Source of the DNA: Thunnus maccoyii
Taxonomy: Eukaryota > Chordata > Actinopteri > Scombriformes > Scombridae
NCBI RefSeq assembly: GCF_910596095.1
Contig: NC_056552.1
Span: 16,999,111-17,063,110, forward strand
Direction: 5' to 3'
Length of the DNA: 64,000 nucleotides
In this document: in pieces, positions 30,068 through 40,839 of the stretch
How positions within the stretch are numbered: position 1 is the first letter of the stretch
Layout: the number at the start of each line of letters is the position of its first letter
Made by a program: the position numbers and the translations under genes
Notes under the pieces: generated by a model
Seen by the model: only the letters and a program-made list of their open reading frames with translations
The model's database searches: none
Told to the model about the DNA's origin: nothing

Positions 30068-31183
30068 AACTACACAAACCAAGATGGGAGGCACAAAGAG
30101 AAATTTACTGTCATACAAACAAACACAAGCACAATCAGGATCCTGAGAAAGTGCAATGAGAGAGCAGGTGTCAGTTTTCACATGCGGCTCTCATGGGGGC
30201 TCGGAGGGTAAATATCAGCGCAAGTTTTTCCGTGCTCCAATAGCGTTGGCTCTTCTCACAGGCCTCTGGCCGCCATTCGACTCTGACTGAAGAGTTCCCT
30301 CACCTGCATGAAGAGGTGAGAAAATGCCAACTTCACTGCTCTCACTGACTCATCACAACAACTTACTCCAGTGGAGTTTTGGAGTTGTTTACTTAGCGTC
30401 TGTCCTGTAACTGCATACATGAGTCACCATAGAGAGTCCCTTACAGCTAACAGATATATAAGAGGTGTTGTGCTTTCAAGTTGTTAGAAAATATTCATAA
30501 TTTCATTTTTTTTTTACCAAAGGCATGACAGGCTGTACAGCTACACTGTAATTGCAGTGACATAATAATAAAGTGAAAATAATAAAGAAAAAATTGCTGT
30601 AATAGTGACAAAATCCACATGCCTCTACTAAATGTTGGTTTTCAGTCATAAATGAAGCAAGAACTTAATTTTCTTTGGCCCTGTTTTCAGTTTGACAAGT
30701 GAATTTTATTCATTAATATCTGGGGCTATGATCCAGGACAACAATGCATGATAATTTCCTTCAACACCACAAGTGTATGTAAAATATGTGAGTCTTCACT
30801 AAATGTATTCTGCATTCTGGCACTCAGGATATCAAGATTTTTCACTTGTTGGCCGAAAATAATATACAAATCAGTCAATCAAACGTAGCCTGTTTCCCAT
30901 GAACAAACCGCAAACTAACCAGATAAAACATCAGACGCAGCACAATCCAGTAAAGGGAAGGGCATATTTTCTGCCACCCTGAACGTAGGCTGATTATCAG
31001 AGTGTCCGGACAAGGTCTTAGATCTCATTACCAGCAGATAGATGACTCTGTGCTGGAAAACAAACAGCAGCGATGTCAGATCAGCCGGATTAGCACTGAG
31101 GTGCCATGGGAAGCTGCTGAAAAGTCTGGGAACGGCGACATCTCATCTTTCCAACTCAGTTTAGTCTCCCTCTGGTGTTGATC

Positions 31184-31218
31184 TACTATCTAAAACGTCG
31201 ATGATGTTTTAGATAGTA
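31184..31218. repeat. Hairpin with a 13-bp perfect stem
   Basis: TACTATCTAAAAC at 31184-31196 pairs perfectly with GTTTTAGATAGTA at 31206-31218 across a 9-nt loop. No promoter or U-run suggests a small RNA gene. Confidence 0.85.
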
Positions 31219-31660
31219 TAATACTGTTACACCAAACCTCTCTGAATAATATAGAACTTCTGCACCCCATCGGCCTTCTCTCGTACAAAACTACAGGATT
31301 AGGTCTCTAGATGTCAGTCATGTTAGACTTGTGTGGTGTTACAGAAGAAGACAGGAAGTGTTGAACTCTGATTAATTTTTAACTGGGAACATGCAGCAGA
31401 GGGGATTTCCTAGCTAAAATTCAAAGGAGAAAACTCAACAAACATTCAAATTACTGAAATAATTGGTGCATTTCTACTAGTTCTTTAAACATGTTTATAA
31501 CCCTAAAATATGCTTATAAGTCTTGTTTTTTAGCCTTGAAAAGAGTCTCTATGTGCCCGAGACAGCGAGAAGAGACAGTGAGAGAAAGTTACACACAATG
31601 TCAAAGTCCCATAAATACCGGTGACACCACACTGTCACTACATCCTCTCTGTGTTTGCAT

Positions 31661-31687
<27 letters not shown>
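31661..31687. repeat. (CA)n microsatellite
   Basis: CA run of about 13 units. Confidence 0.93.
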
Positions 31688-31691
<4 letters not shown>

Positions 31692-32187
31692 GGAATAAAG
31701 AATACCACGCAAATAGACACAGCTCTAACACATGCATGCAACTCTCGTATGCATACAGCAGCACTGTTTGAAGACACTCTCATTGGCGGGCCAGTGAGAA
31801 TGCAGCAGACACAGAGAGCTGAAACTCTACAACAGCGGGAATCTGGTTCAGTGGTTAAAGTATGAGGGCAGCCATTACAGTCAAAGATGGCATTGTTCTC
31901 GATGTAGAACAGAAGCAACCAGGTCTGACGGTTCACACACTCAAACTAACCTCAAACACTGCTTGGTTGCAGCTCTGCACACTGGTGTGTAATTTGTGAT
32001 TCTTTTCTGTGCACACAATGGTCCTGTGATACAACCAGGTGGAATACAAAGATTCTAGTGAAGCCAAATAAAGTTTGTTGTATTTCTGATAAACAAATGA
32101 AATGTTTTTATTATAATTAGCCAGCATGAATTTTAGTTGATATATTGATGTATCAATGATTAAGGCAAAAAACGAACTACAGGTCTA

Positions 32188-32940
32188 GGAATAGGTCTTT
32201 CTTGCCGAGAGTTAGATGAGAAGATGTGTCTATGCCAAGGCTAGTGTCCTGTCTGTCCGTTTAATATGAAGCTACAACTAGCAGACAGCTAGCTTAGCTT
32301 TAGAGCAGCAACAATTAGTCGATTAATCAATCGACAGGTTGATAATTAAATAATCATTTATGTCATTTTTTAAGCAAATATGCCTAAAATTAGCTAGTTT
32401 CAACTTTATCACTTTTCTTTGTCCTACATGATGGTAAACTGAATATCTTTTTATTTTTCACTGTTGATCGAACAAAACAAATTTGACGATGTCACCTTGG
32501 ACTCTAGGGAACTATAACAGATATTTTTCACTATTTTTTGACATAGACAAAGCTATTAATGGATTAATCAAAAAAATGATAAGTAGATTAACCAATAATG
32601 AAAATAATAATTAGTTGCAGCTCTACTTTGCTTAACATAAAGACTAGAAACAGAGAGAAACAGCTAACCTTGCTCTGTCCAAAGTAAACAAAGTTCAAGT
32701 TCACTAATTAACATTTTATATCTTGTTTGTTTAATCCGTGCTGGTATGCAGAGTTTTTTTGAACCTTTGTACAGAGCCAAGTTAGCTGTTTCCCCATGTT
32801 TCCAGTCTTCATACTAAGCTAAGCTAACTGGCTACTGGCTGTTGCTTCATATTAACCATGTGAGTGGTATCAATCTTCTCATCAAACTCTCTGCAAGAAA
32901 GCAAATAAGCGTATTTCCCAAAATGTCAAACAATTTCCTT
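32188..32940. mobile_element. Foldback (long inverted-repeat) DNA element, split by a hAT MITE
   Basis: The left arm holds CTTTCTTGCCGAGAG then TTAGATGAGAAGAT (about 32197-32225). The right arm holds ATCTTCTCATCAAACTC then TCTGCAAGAAAG (about 32873-32901), its reverse complement with about two mismatches. The right end runs into ATTTCCCAAAATGTCAAAC. The interior has CTTTGTCCAAAG-type and TAAGCTAAGCTAAC motifs. I recall this arrangement as a very common fish repeat. A right-half copy is at 47185-47380. No transposase is visible. Confidence 0.7.
32301..32625. mobile_element. 325-bp hAT MITE nested in the foldback element
   Basis: The ends read TAGAGCAGCAAC and, on the other strand, TAGAGCTGCAAC, a 12-bp terminal inverted repeat with one mismatch. 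The flanks are CTTAGCTT (32293-32300) and CTTTGCTT (32626-32633), an 8-bp duplication with one difference. The subterminal AATTAGTCGATTAATC is typical of fish hAT MITEs. Confidence 0.8.
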
Positions 32941-33631
32941 GGCACCAAGGCATCCAGTTTTTGACGACAATATTACATGCACTGGTTTTACTCTGCATAT
33001 GAGTTCATGTATGTTTAAACTAAAATAAATGTCATTTTCACATAAGTTTTGTCTTCTCCGTTCTTTGCTCTATTACTATTTTTTCATGAGGAAAACCCTC
33101 ATTAAATGAGAGTGGGAATGAAATTTGAAACTGTTGATAACCACATCAAGTGAGTTTATTCTCAGAATGCTGGAACTATAAGATCCTTGTGTTCATGGCA
33201 GAACACTAAACAGCCACATGAAAGCATTGAATATGATCCAGACTGGATAAGACTGTAGATCAGGTCATGCGGGTCACAAAGCGCGTGTGTGCTAATGTTT
33301 TAATAGACACGCGTATAAATACACGCACACTGATGTGTTTGACAAAGTGTGTAAATCTGAGTGTTGGCGTCTGAAAACTCTGCACACACGTGGATGCTCT
33401 GACATATTTGTGAAGTCCATAACTAAGTTTAGGCACTAATGTATTCATTTTTCTTTGAGTGGGTCACCCCCCTGTCGCTCTGCGCTTTAAACTCTGCTGC
33501 TTTGAAATGCCCTGTGGAAAACAAAGCTCTGTCCTGCCGCAGACAATAAAGCAGCTGGATTTCTGCACATGTGCCTTTGTCTTGGTCTGAGGCCTTGTCA
33601 TAACTCCATCAGAGAGCCTAGACTTTCATCA

Positions 33632-33663
33632 AACACACACACACACACACGCACACACACACA
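33632..33663. repeat. (CA)n microsatellite
   Basis: CA run with one GCA interruption. Confidence 0.92.
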
Positions 33664-34244
33664 AGTACACTCAAAGTCACTGGCTCGGGGAGATGGATGG
33701 GCAATATAGGCACAAAAGAATATTTGATTTGGTTATAAATACCGCAACATGAAAGAGAAGCCCAGCGGGGGAAAGGGCAGAGGGCACGACAACCAGAGGA
33801 GGCAAAATCTTCATCATCCTCACCATCATATATGTCGCTCCTGAAAATCAAGTTAGCATTATTGAACTGTGACCAGTGCTTTATGTCTCCTGTTTTGTCT
33901 GTTTCACCAATATCATCTCCAATATCACCTCTGGATCTTAAGAAGTCAATATTTTATTACATTTCAGAAGCTCTTGAGATGGCAAGACCTTTTTTTTAAG
34001 TATAAAATGTTGCAGAATGAAACAGATGTAAAACGGGCTGCTGATGTAAAGCTTTATGACAAGGTTATTCAAGGTCAGGGGATTTGGGATTTTAAAAAAG
34101 ACAAACACAACTCATTATAATTATAAAAAGTATTTTATGCGTTTATAAAGAAAAAGAAAAGAACATTTTGAAAACGAAGATATCTCAGCTCTAAAGCCTG
34201 AAGCAGCATCACAAAGCAGCAAACACACTTGTTTTATATAATAT

Positions 34245-34705
34245 TTAAAGTCCCCCTTCACTCAAAAATGTTTTTGTTTTGTTTTTTTTTGCTTATTGTT
34301 ACTTCACTTGGATTTTTATTGAGCTTCACTGTGCAGAATGAAAATCTTTTCGATGATTACTTGTTTAGTCTATAAAATGTCAAAAAGTAATGAAAAACTG
34401 TCCATTAATTTCCCAGATCCCAAGATAACATCTTCAAATCGACCTTGTTTTGTCCGACCAACAGTTCAAAACCCAAAAATGTTTAGTTGATGATGATATC
34501 ATCCACTTCAAGAGCTGAATCTGTTTTATATTTGTATACAACAATATTTCTGGATTTTTCAGTGAGGGAGAAGCAGGATATGTAAACAAGTTAATAAAAC
34601 TTTTTTTTTTTTTTGGGGGGGGGGGGGGGGGACATGTCAAACACAAATTATTATTCAAAGTACAGCATTTTTAATGTCTTAAAACATGTTTGGATGGGAC
34701 TTTAA
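34245..34705. mobile_element. TTAA-flanked DNA element, copy 2
   Basis: Begins TTAAAGTCCCCCTTCACTC and ends ATGTTTGGATGGGACTTTAA, an imperfect terminal inverted repeat bounded by TTAA. Internal matches to the copy at 56882 include TGAGCTTCACTGTGCAGAATG. It contains a run of 14 T then 17 G (34601-34631). Confidence 0.7.
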
Positions 34706-34849
34706 ACTTTCCTTACTCACAAACTCACTCAGCATCAGTTAATTAGTATTTTCTATGCAGACATGTCCAACACAATAGTGAATTGTAACATGGTTTATCT
34801 TATGCAAACTGTTGCTCATTCTGCAGGTCAGACGTACCTCCCCCTCCTC

Positions 34850-35127
34850 TGTGTGAGTGGTTTAAAGTTTCTCTGGTCGCTCTCTGATTGGTCGCTGAAG
34901 TTTTTCTGAGGGGGAATAAACTTCAGAGCTGCGCGTCCCCTGACGCACAGCAGCTCGGAGCGTTGTGGGCTGCAGCGGTGTTCTCTTATCTCACACATCA
35001 GGGTAAGAGGATACAAAACTATGGAGGTTATCAGAGATAGGATTAGATTTGTTTCATAGAGGAATTTGCAGCTTTTGGAATAATCTTTTTCAATTTTTTT
35101 TTTACTTTGCATCATCATCTGTCGAAA
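34850..35127 (+). promoter_or_regulatory. metrn: metrn promoter and 5' UTR region
   Basis: GC content rises just ahead of the gene. An inverted CCAAT box (GATTGG at 34886-34891) lies about 240 bp before the ATG, followed by CpG-containing sequence (34930-34985). A strong donor-like AGGGTAAGA near 35003 and a GCAG near 35070 could bound a 5' UTR intron, but neither is proven. No canonical TATA box. Confidence 0.4.
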
Positions 35128-38100
35128 ATGTCTGGTTTTGGAGTTCGGATTTACACAATTTGGATTTTACTTTTGGTCCTTTTTGACGCGGCTCTCTCGA
35201 ACTATTCGGAAGACCAGTGCAGCTGGAGAGGCAGGCAAGTACTTTATATTTCCTCTATTCGCTATTTTTGCGCTAAATGAAAACATTATTTCAAATGTCG
35301 CTCAGAGATGTTACAGGTGGCTCTTCTTTATTGTTTTTTGCTTGTTTGCTTGTTTTTTTGGAGTGCGTGAAAGGATGCTTGTTTGAATGCAACAACATGT
35401 TGAGACTAGTCATTAGGACGCAATTAAAATGTTTTCGAGCTCTGCTGCGATTGCGCCTCCGGGCTGTCTGCAGGAGGCATGAAGGGTCCAGACAGACAGG
35501 AGACGGAAGGATTAATTCTGATAACTGGAGAAGATACATACTGTGGATGTCGTTATTGAAGTCAGCTTCATAGTAGCGATATTATTAAAATGCCTGCAGA
35601 GGACTTTTAGGATACATGTATATACTTACACATAAGTTTGGCCCTATAGATGATGTGAAGGGCCCTTGGTCTCACAGAGCTGCCACTAGGCGGCGCTTTC
35701 TCTTATTAAACTTTTTGGGTTTTTTTACTTCTCTCTAACTAAAAAATAATTTGGGTTTTCTACAATTTTCTTACGAGCATTTTGGTTAGCTGTTTGCATG
35801 ACTTGTGTTTAAACCATCTCAAACCATCCTGCAGCTAATCAGTGTGATTGTTTTAGGAAAGTATCCACTGATGATGATGATGTTAGGAACTTAGGAAGGT
35901 TTCAAGCCCATACTGTGACAGCAATTTGTAAATGGAAAAATAATACCAAAATCTTTGTTTAACCATCCCCTCTTCTTCCCCTCACACAGTGGTTTGTCCC
36001 AGCAGCAGGGCAGCGTGGAGCAGATCTCCCTCCACTGCTCTGAGGGCACTCTGGACTGGCTGTATCCCAAAGGAGCCCTGCGCCTCACCCTGTCACCCCG
36101 CCTGCCCTCTGTGGCGGTGGGGCCCGGCGGGAGCAGCTCAGGCCTCATCACAGCCTGCGTCAAGCCCTCTGAGCAGTTCCACGGAGCCCAGCTATACCTG
36201 GAGAGAGATGGGGTCCTGGAGCTCCTGGTAGGGGACCGCTTGGAATCCTCTCCCCCGCCGAGGGTTCGCTGCTTTAGCCGCCTGCCGGGGGAGAGGGTGG
36301 CTCTCTTCCTGCAAGCTACACCTCACCAGGATATCAGCCGGCGGATCGCATCTTTTCGCTATGAGCTGAGAGGGGATTGGACTGCTCGCCTGTCACTTGA
36401 CTCCAACCCCATCAGCAGTGAAGGTGAGTCAGTGAGGCATTAGTCAGCCATGTTGATTTGAGCAGAGCTGCTTTGAGTCAAACAGAATTAGACACAGTGA
36501 AGTTTTTCACTTCAATTTGTCATTTCTAGTGAGCTTTTACTGAACAGAGTAAGTACAGAAGAACTTGGGAGAAGTTTTATTTCTTTGTAACGGAAAACTT
36601 AAATCTCAGTTTACTCTAATCTCACTAATCTACAGTATGTGTCTGTTGCTGTGTGAACACCTCAAAAAAATTTTTAAAAGGCAAAAAATATCTGACTTCT
36701 TGGTTACATAAAACTCTTCACAAAAACCACCAAAATGTGGTCAAAGTGCTTTTTCTTCCATCCTGAAAAGGTCAGGAGATGTAAGGTTTTAACCCACCAG
36801 TGATGATGATATAAACTCTTCTCCGTAGATGATTCATAATTAATAACAGGCCTCTGTGGGCTGGCTGGACTTTCCATAGCCCATGCAGAGTGCAGAGAGG
36901 AGGAAGTGGCCAAACTTTCCCCAGAGGCGTGCTGGTTTGGAGCAGGAGAAGGGGAGACGTGGAGTGGGGAGGGAGGGGGACAAAAGCACAGTATGTGGGG
37001 CTTTCTCCAGAGTCCAGAGCCCTTTGAATGGGTGCCGCATGAGTATTCTGGGATTACTGCCGTCGCCTAGGCGACAGGGAGGCCTCTACCCAGCTGAGAT
37101 GCTCCCCTCTTTTGTTGAGCTGCCTCTCTGTGGGGAGACTTGTCTGTAGGAGTGTACTCCCCCCCCCACACTCTCTCTCACACACACACACACACACACT
37201 GATTAGGTTTGGATGGGGGTTTGCTGTGGACTAGAGAGGAAGGAATCTCATTTATCAAGAGGTTTTTCACTATGGAGGAGAATGTGTGGGGTGGGTAAGG
37301 GGCCTCCAAAGAACCACAAGGAGAAGAGAACTTTAAAAAATGCCATGACTCTTTTTTATTCTACCCACAGTTCAGTCATTCAGACAGCCAGAGCATTGCT
37401 GGTTTGATTTTAATCTTTAGTTGTGGTTGTCTGGCTATCCTGCTATGAATTTCAGAAAGGTGCATTTTATAGATAGATAGATAGATAGATTTATAGATAT
37501 AGATATATATTATAGATAGTATTTTTTCCCCAGTTTTCAAAAAGGCCTCAGCAGGAAGGAAGGGCAGTATTTTATGAGAAGTGGGATTGTGGTCCTTAAA
37601 AAAAATCTTTGAAGTGCTCCCCCACTCCCTCTCCCCAGACCCTGTCGAGCAGGCTTTGATGAGGTGTGACTGTAGACACCCTGGAAGGCTTTAGGGGGGA
37701 AGTTTCATTTGGCCTTTAAATTGTCTGGGGTGGAAGAGCCTCGCACCTTAAAGCTCCACTGGTCCTCCTCTGCCAACTGTAAAAGTAGCAGCTGTCTGTT
37801 AGAACGCGGTGGTTGGTCGTTCCTTTGTTGCTCGTCTTTGCGTGGAGTATTAAGTCTAGATTCACATCTCACATTCCTGTGCATGTGATCTTTTATCTGG
37901 AAATACGGTCTTTGATTTCCAGAGGCTGATTAGAAGTATTAGCATATAGGTGTTTTCTAACAGTTAAGAGTTTTATGTGAGGTCACCAACTGACTCTCTT
38001 TTCTCTCTTTTTCCTCCTCTCCTTGTCTCTCCAGAAGCCTGCAGACCCTGCAACAACACAGAGATTCTGATGGCTGTCTGTACCAGTGACTTTGGTAAGT

Positions 38101-39092
38101 TACCTGATATAAAGAGCTGCCGATCACACATGGAAGAACACAGCAAATCAGGAATGATATGTCATTGTCACACAGAAATCTCCTCCCTCTAATTCAGTCA
38201 GGATTATCATATTTAACCAGACCACCAAATGGCAAGAAGTCCTTGCAGCAAATCCACAGAAAATAATGATTTCTTGTCAGGATCTACAAATCGGTTGTAT
38301 CGAATTGGTTTAAAGGCAGAGCACCCCAGTGCCTCCAAATCCTCTCCTCTCAAAAGTGCAAAGGTTAAAGGTGAAACAGCAGCTCTCTGCAGCCCCAACA
38401 CACACACATAACACACCCACACACACAAGAACCCCTAATGAAGGCGCTGTAGTGGACTAATCCTCACATCACCCCCCTAGAGAAGAAGCAGTGGACTAAT
38501 CTCCAGGCCCCTGATTGAGCTGTAACAGGACTGAGGGGAAGTTCAGCTGGCAACAAAAGTTAGAAAGATTAGTGGACAGGCTTTGGTTTTGGGACGGCTT
38601 TTACCATCAGTTGGTATCCCACAAAGAACCGTATCTCTTGCTGGAATTTGACAACATAACATTTGCAAGATGGCAAAAATACAGCAAAGCATTTTATGTG
38701 AACAAAAAGAAACACATTGTAAAAAAATAATCACAGAAATGAATTGGAAATTAACCAGAATGTGCTCTTTATCCACAGTTGTGCGAGGTAACATCAAGTC
38801 AGTGGAAGAAGACGAGAACCTACGGGCAGCAGTGATCAAGGTCAGCGCCACTCGGGTGTTTCGTCAAAAGTACGCCCTGTTCACCGGCAACAGTCGCCTG
38901 ACCAGCCGGGGTGAAATCAGGACTCTGCTGCAGTGTGGTGTCAAACCGGGGCCCGGCAGCTTCCTTTTCACCGGTCGGGTCCACTTTGGGGAGGCCTGGT
39001 TGGGCTGCGCTCCCCGCTACAAGGACTTCCAGCAGGCATACATGATGGCCAAAGCAGCCCAGCAGATACCTTGTGAACTGCCAGTAGACTGA
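35128..39092 (+). CDS. metrn: Meteorin, secreted neurotrophic/glial differentiation factor
   Basis: Four exons join in frame: 35128-35234, 35990-36423, 38035-38094 and 38779-39092, giving 304 residues. Residues 1-24 form a signal peptide (IYTIWILLLVLFDAALS), so the mature protein starts near NYSEDQCSW. The ten cysteines of the family are all present (QCSWRG, HCSEG, ACVKP, RCFSR, CRPC, VCTSD, QCGVK, GCAPR, PCELP). The block LFLQATPHQDISRR is the family signature and is closer to METRN than to METRNL. Meteorin is a secreted signal promoting axon growth and glial differentiation. Intron 1 has a GC donor (AG|GCAAGT); no GT donor fits the frame. Intron 2 (1.6 kb) holds a palindromic X-box. It is the only plus-strand gene in the window. 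It lies between stub1 and ccdc78, in line with the human STUB1-METRN-CCDC78 cluster. Confidence 0.96.
37062..37075. promoter_or_regulatory. Perfect palindromic X-box-like motif in metrn intron 2
   Basis: GTCGCCTAGGCGAC is fully palindromic and fits the RFX consensus RYYNYY-N2-RRNRAC, one base per half from the classical GTTGCCTAGGCAAC. It sits in a GC-richer, non-repetitive part of the intron. Confidence 0.5.
37180..37199. repeat. (CA)n microsatellite in metrn intron 2
   Basis: Ten CA units after a CT-rich run. Confidence 0.9.
37470..37490. repeat. (GATA)n microsatellite in metrn intron 2
   Basis: Five GATA units, then further imperfect TAGATA units to about 37520. Confidence 0.9.
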
Positions 39093-39854
39093 GCTGAAAA
39101 ACTTTCCAGCAGCTTGTCTACCACGCAGAATCGAGGCTGTACTGAAAGTCAGGCCAAACTCAGCCCTGTTCCATGTTTTGGAAGAAGCCACGAAGAGCAA
39201 TGGCCGATGTAGCCATGGCGCCACCAATGGATATCGTCTTCCCCAAAGGACTGAGGAGTGAAATGGGCTTTTTTCCAACACCATCTCAGTGCAATATGCA
39301 GTCTCCGGGTCCCCAAGACCTGGTGAAGTTGTGACATGAGGGACATGGTTGAAATGAAGATTATACGCATTTGGCATTGGATGGTTTGAGTGATGCCATT
39401 ATGCAGATTCAGAGGAAATCTCTTGAAAGGGTTTCCATTTGGGATAAATTAAGTCAAGCCATTAATTCAGGCCTATTGAGAGTCATTGCTTTGAAACTCA
39501 GGAAAATTTATGAAAAGTTCTATAGAAAGCTTACTGCCTTAGTTGCTATCCCAGTGAGGATAAAACCCTAGGCAGGTGTTGCTGTGGTCCAAGATTTCAA
39601 ATTTCCTACCTTTTCCCACAGTGTTTTTGTTCGGAAAATGTCTGGCCTACATATTGAGCAGTCAGACAGCCATAGGACAGTGAGTTTAGCATGTTTTGGT
39701 GGCCACCCCTTTGCTGGGGTCCTCCTCAGTGTTACTATTATTATTAAGGAGATTATAAAAGGTCCTCACAAAAGGAAATGTAAAAAAAAAAATATTTGCA
39801 CTGATAAAGGAAAGGGAATGATCTGGAAAGTGATGCTGCAAGCACTGAAAACCA

Positions 39855-39860
39855 AATAAA
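39855..39860 (+). terminator. Proximal poly(A) signal of metrn
   Basis: AATAAA about 760 bp after the stop codon. Confidence 0.45.
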
Positions 39861-40833
39861 AAGCAACTATATGTAGCATAGTGGAGCGATTGAGAATTTT
39901 AATATATGTACAGATAATTTGAGCACATACAGAAGTAACACAAAGCTGAGGCTATCTGAGCAGCTCAAACTAGTGCTGAAAGCACTTTTCATACTCTCGC
40001 CAACTCTGAGATTTTACTTCTGTAAGGAGATGCAGGCTTTTAAGAGCAGTTTGTTAAATAAGTCATTTTGTAAGATATCACACCTTTCATGTCATAGTTT
40101 CATGTCACTAGCCATCCAATATGTCTGCAAGATTTTATGTACGGTAATTGGACTGTAAAGAGAATTATTTAAAGCATGTGTTGGAGATAAATTGCAGCAG
40201 TGTAGCCAAAGCAGTTAAAAGTTTGATTGTTGTCAAGTCAATTACTGCTCTCCGATTATGCTGCAGCATATTATTAAGACACACATAACAAGACATTAAA
40301 ACCAAGAAGCTATTTTATGTTGTGAAGTAAAAAGAAAAAAAAAAAAGATTTTATTCACCTGTATATAATCAGCAATGTTCATAGAACTGACGACAACAGC
40401 CATTCATGACTGATGTCCAGTGATATTCTGTGCTGTAAAGGTAAGAATGGAGGAATATACAGAAAAATCCTGTGACCAGTTATTGGTGGAAAAACAAGTT
40501 ATCACACTGAACAAGGCTAGCTCAAGACAAACACAAAATATGCATTTAATGTGTATAAATTCTGTTCTGTAAAATGATTTCATATCTAATGTGCACTATA
40601 TCAACAAGGAGAGGGGATCATACCAAATGACCATGATGTGCTGAAGCGGTATGTCTTAAATGCATACACTGCCATTTTGCTGTTTGTTTCTTTTTTATGT
40701 GAATTTATGTTGATATCAATGTGAATGTAAATATGTCAATAAGAAATTCTAGAAATGTTGGCATGAAAAACGCCTATGGAAAAAAAAAAACACTGTCTCA
40801 GTATTGTGGATTATTTTCATGTTTGTCTGTGTC

Positions 40834-40839
40834 ATTAAA
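40834..40839 (+). terminator. Distal poly(A) signal candidate of metrn
   Basis: ATTAAA followed within about 60 bp by GT-rich sequence (GGATGTTTTGGGATGT). Confidence 0.3.

Larger units (their letters stand above)
16432..34244. other. Gene-free stretch between stub1 and metrn
   Basis: No exon with both a recognisable protein motif and splice sites was found on either strand. It holds microsatellites, several dispersed repeats (listed separately) and stretches of less repetitive, balanced-composition sequence, for example 18430-18620, 25300-25600, 27880-28100 and 29260-29400, that could be conserved regulatory blocks. Large non-coding flanks are common around developmentally regulated genes such as metrn. 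Confidence 0.6.

Noticed and set aside
38820-39377. 185-codon open frame on the minus strand
   Set aside because: Antisense shadow of the last metrn exon and its 3' UTR.
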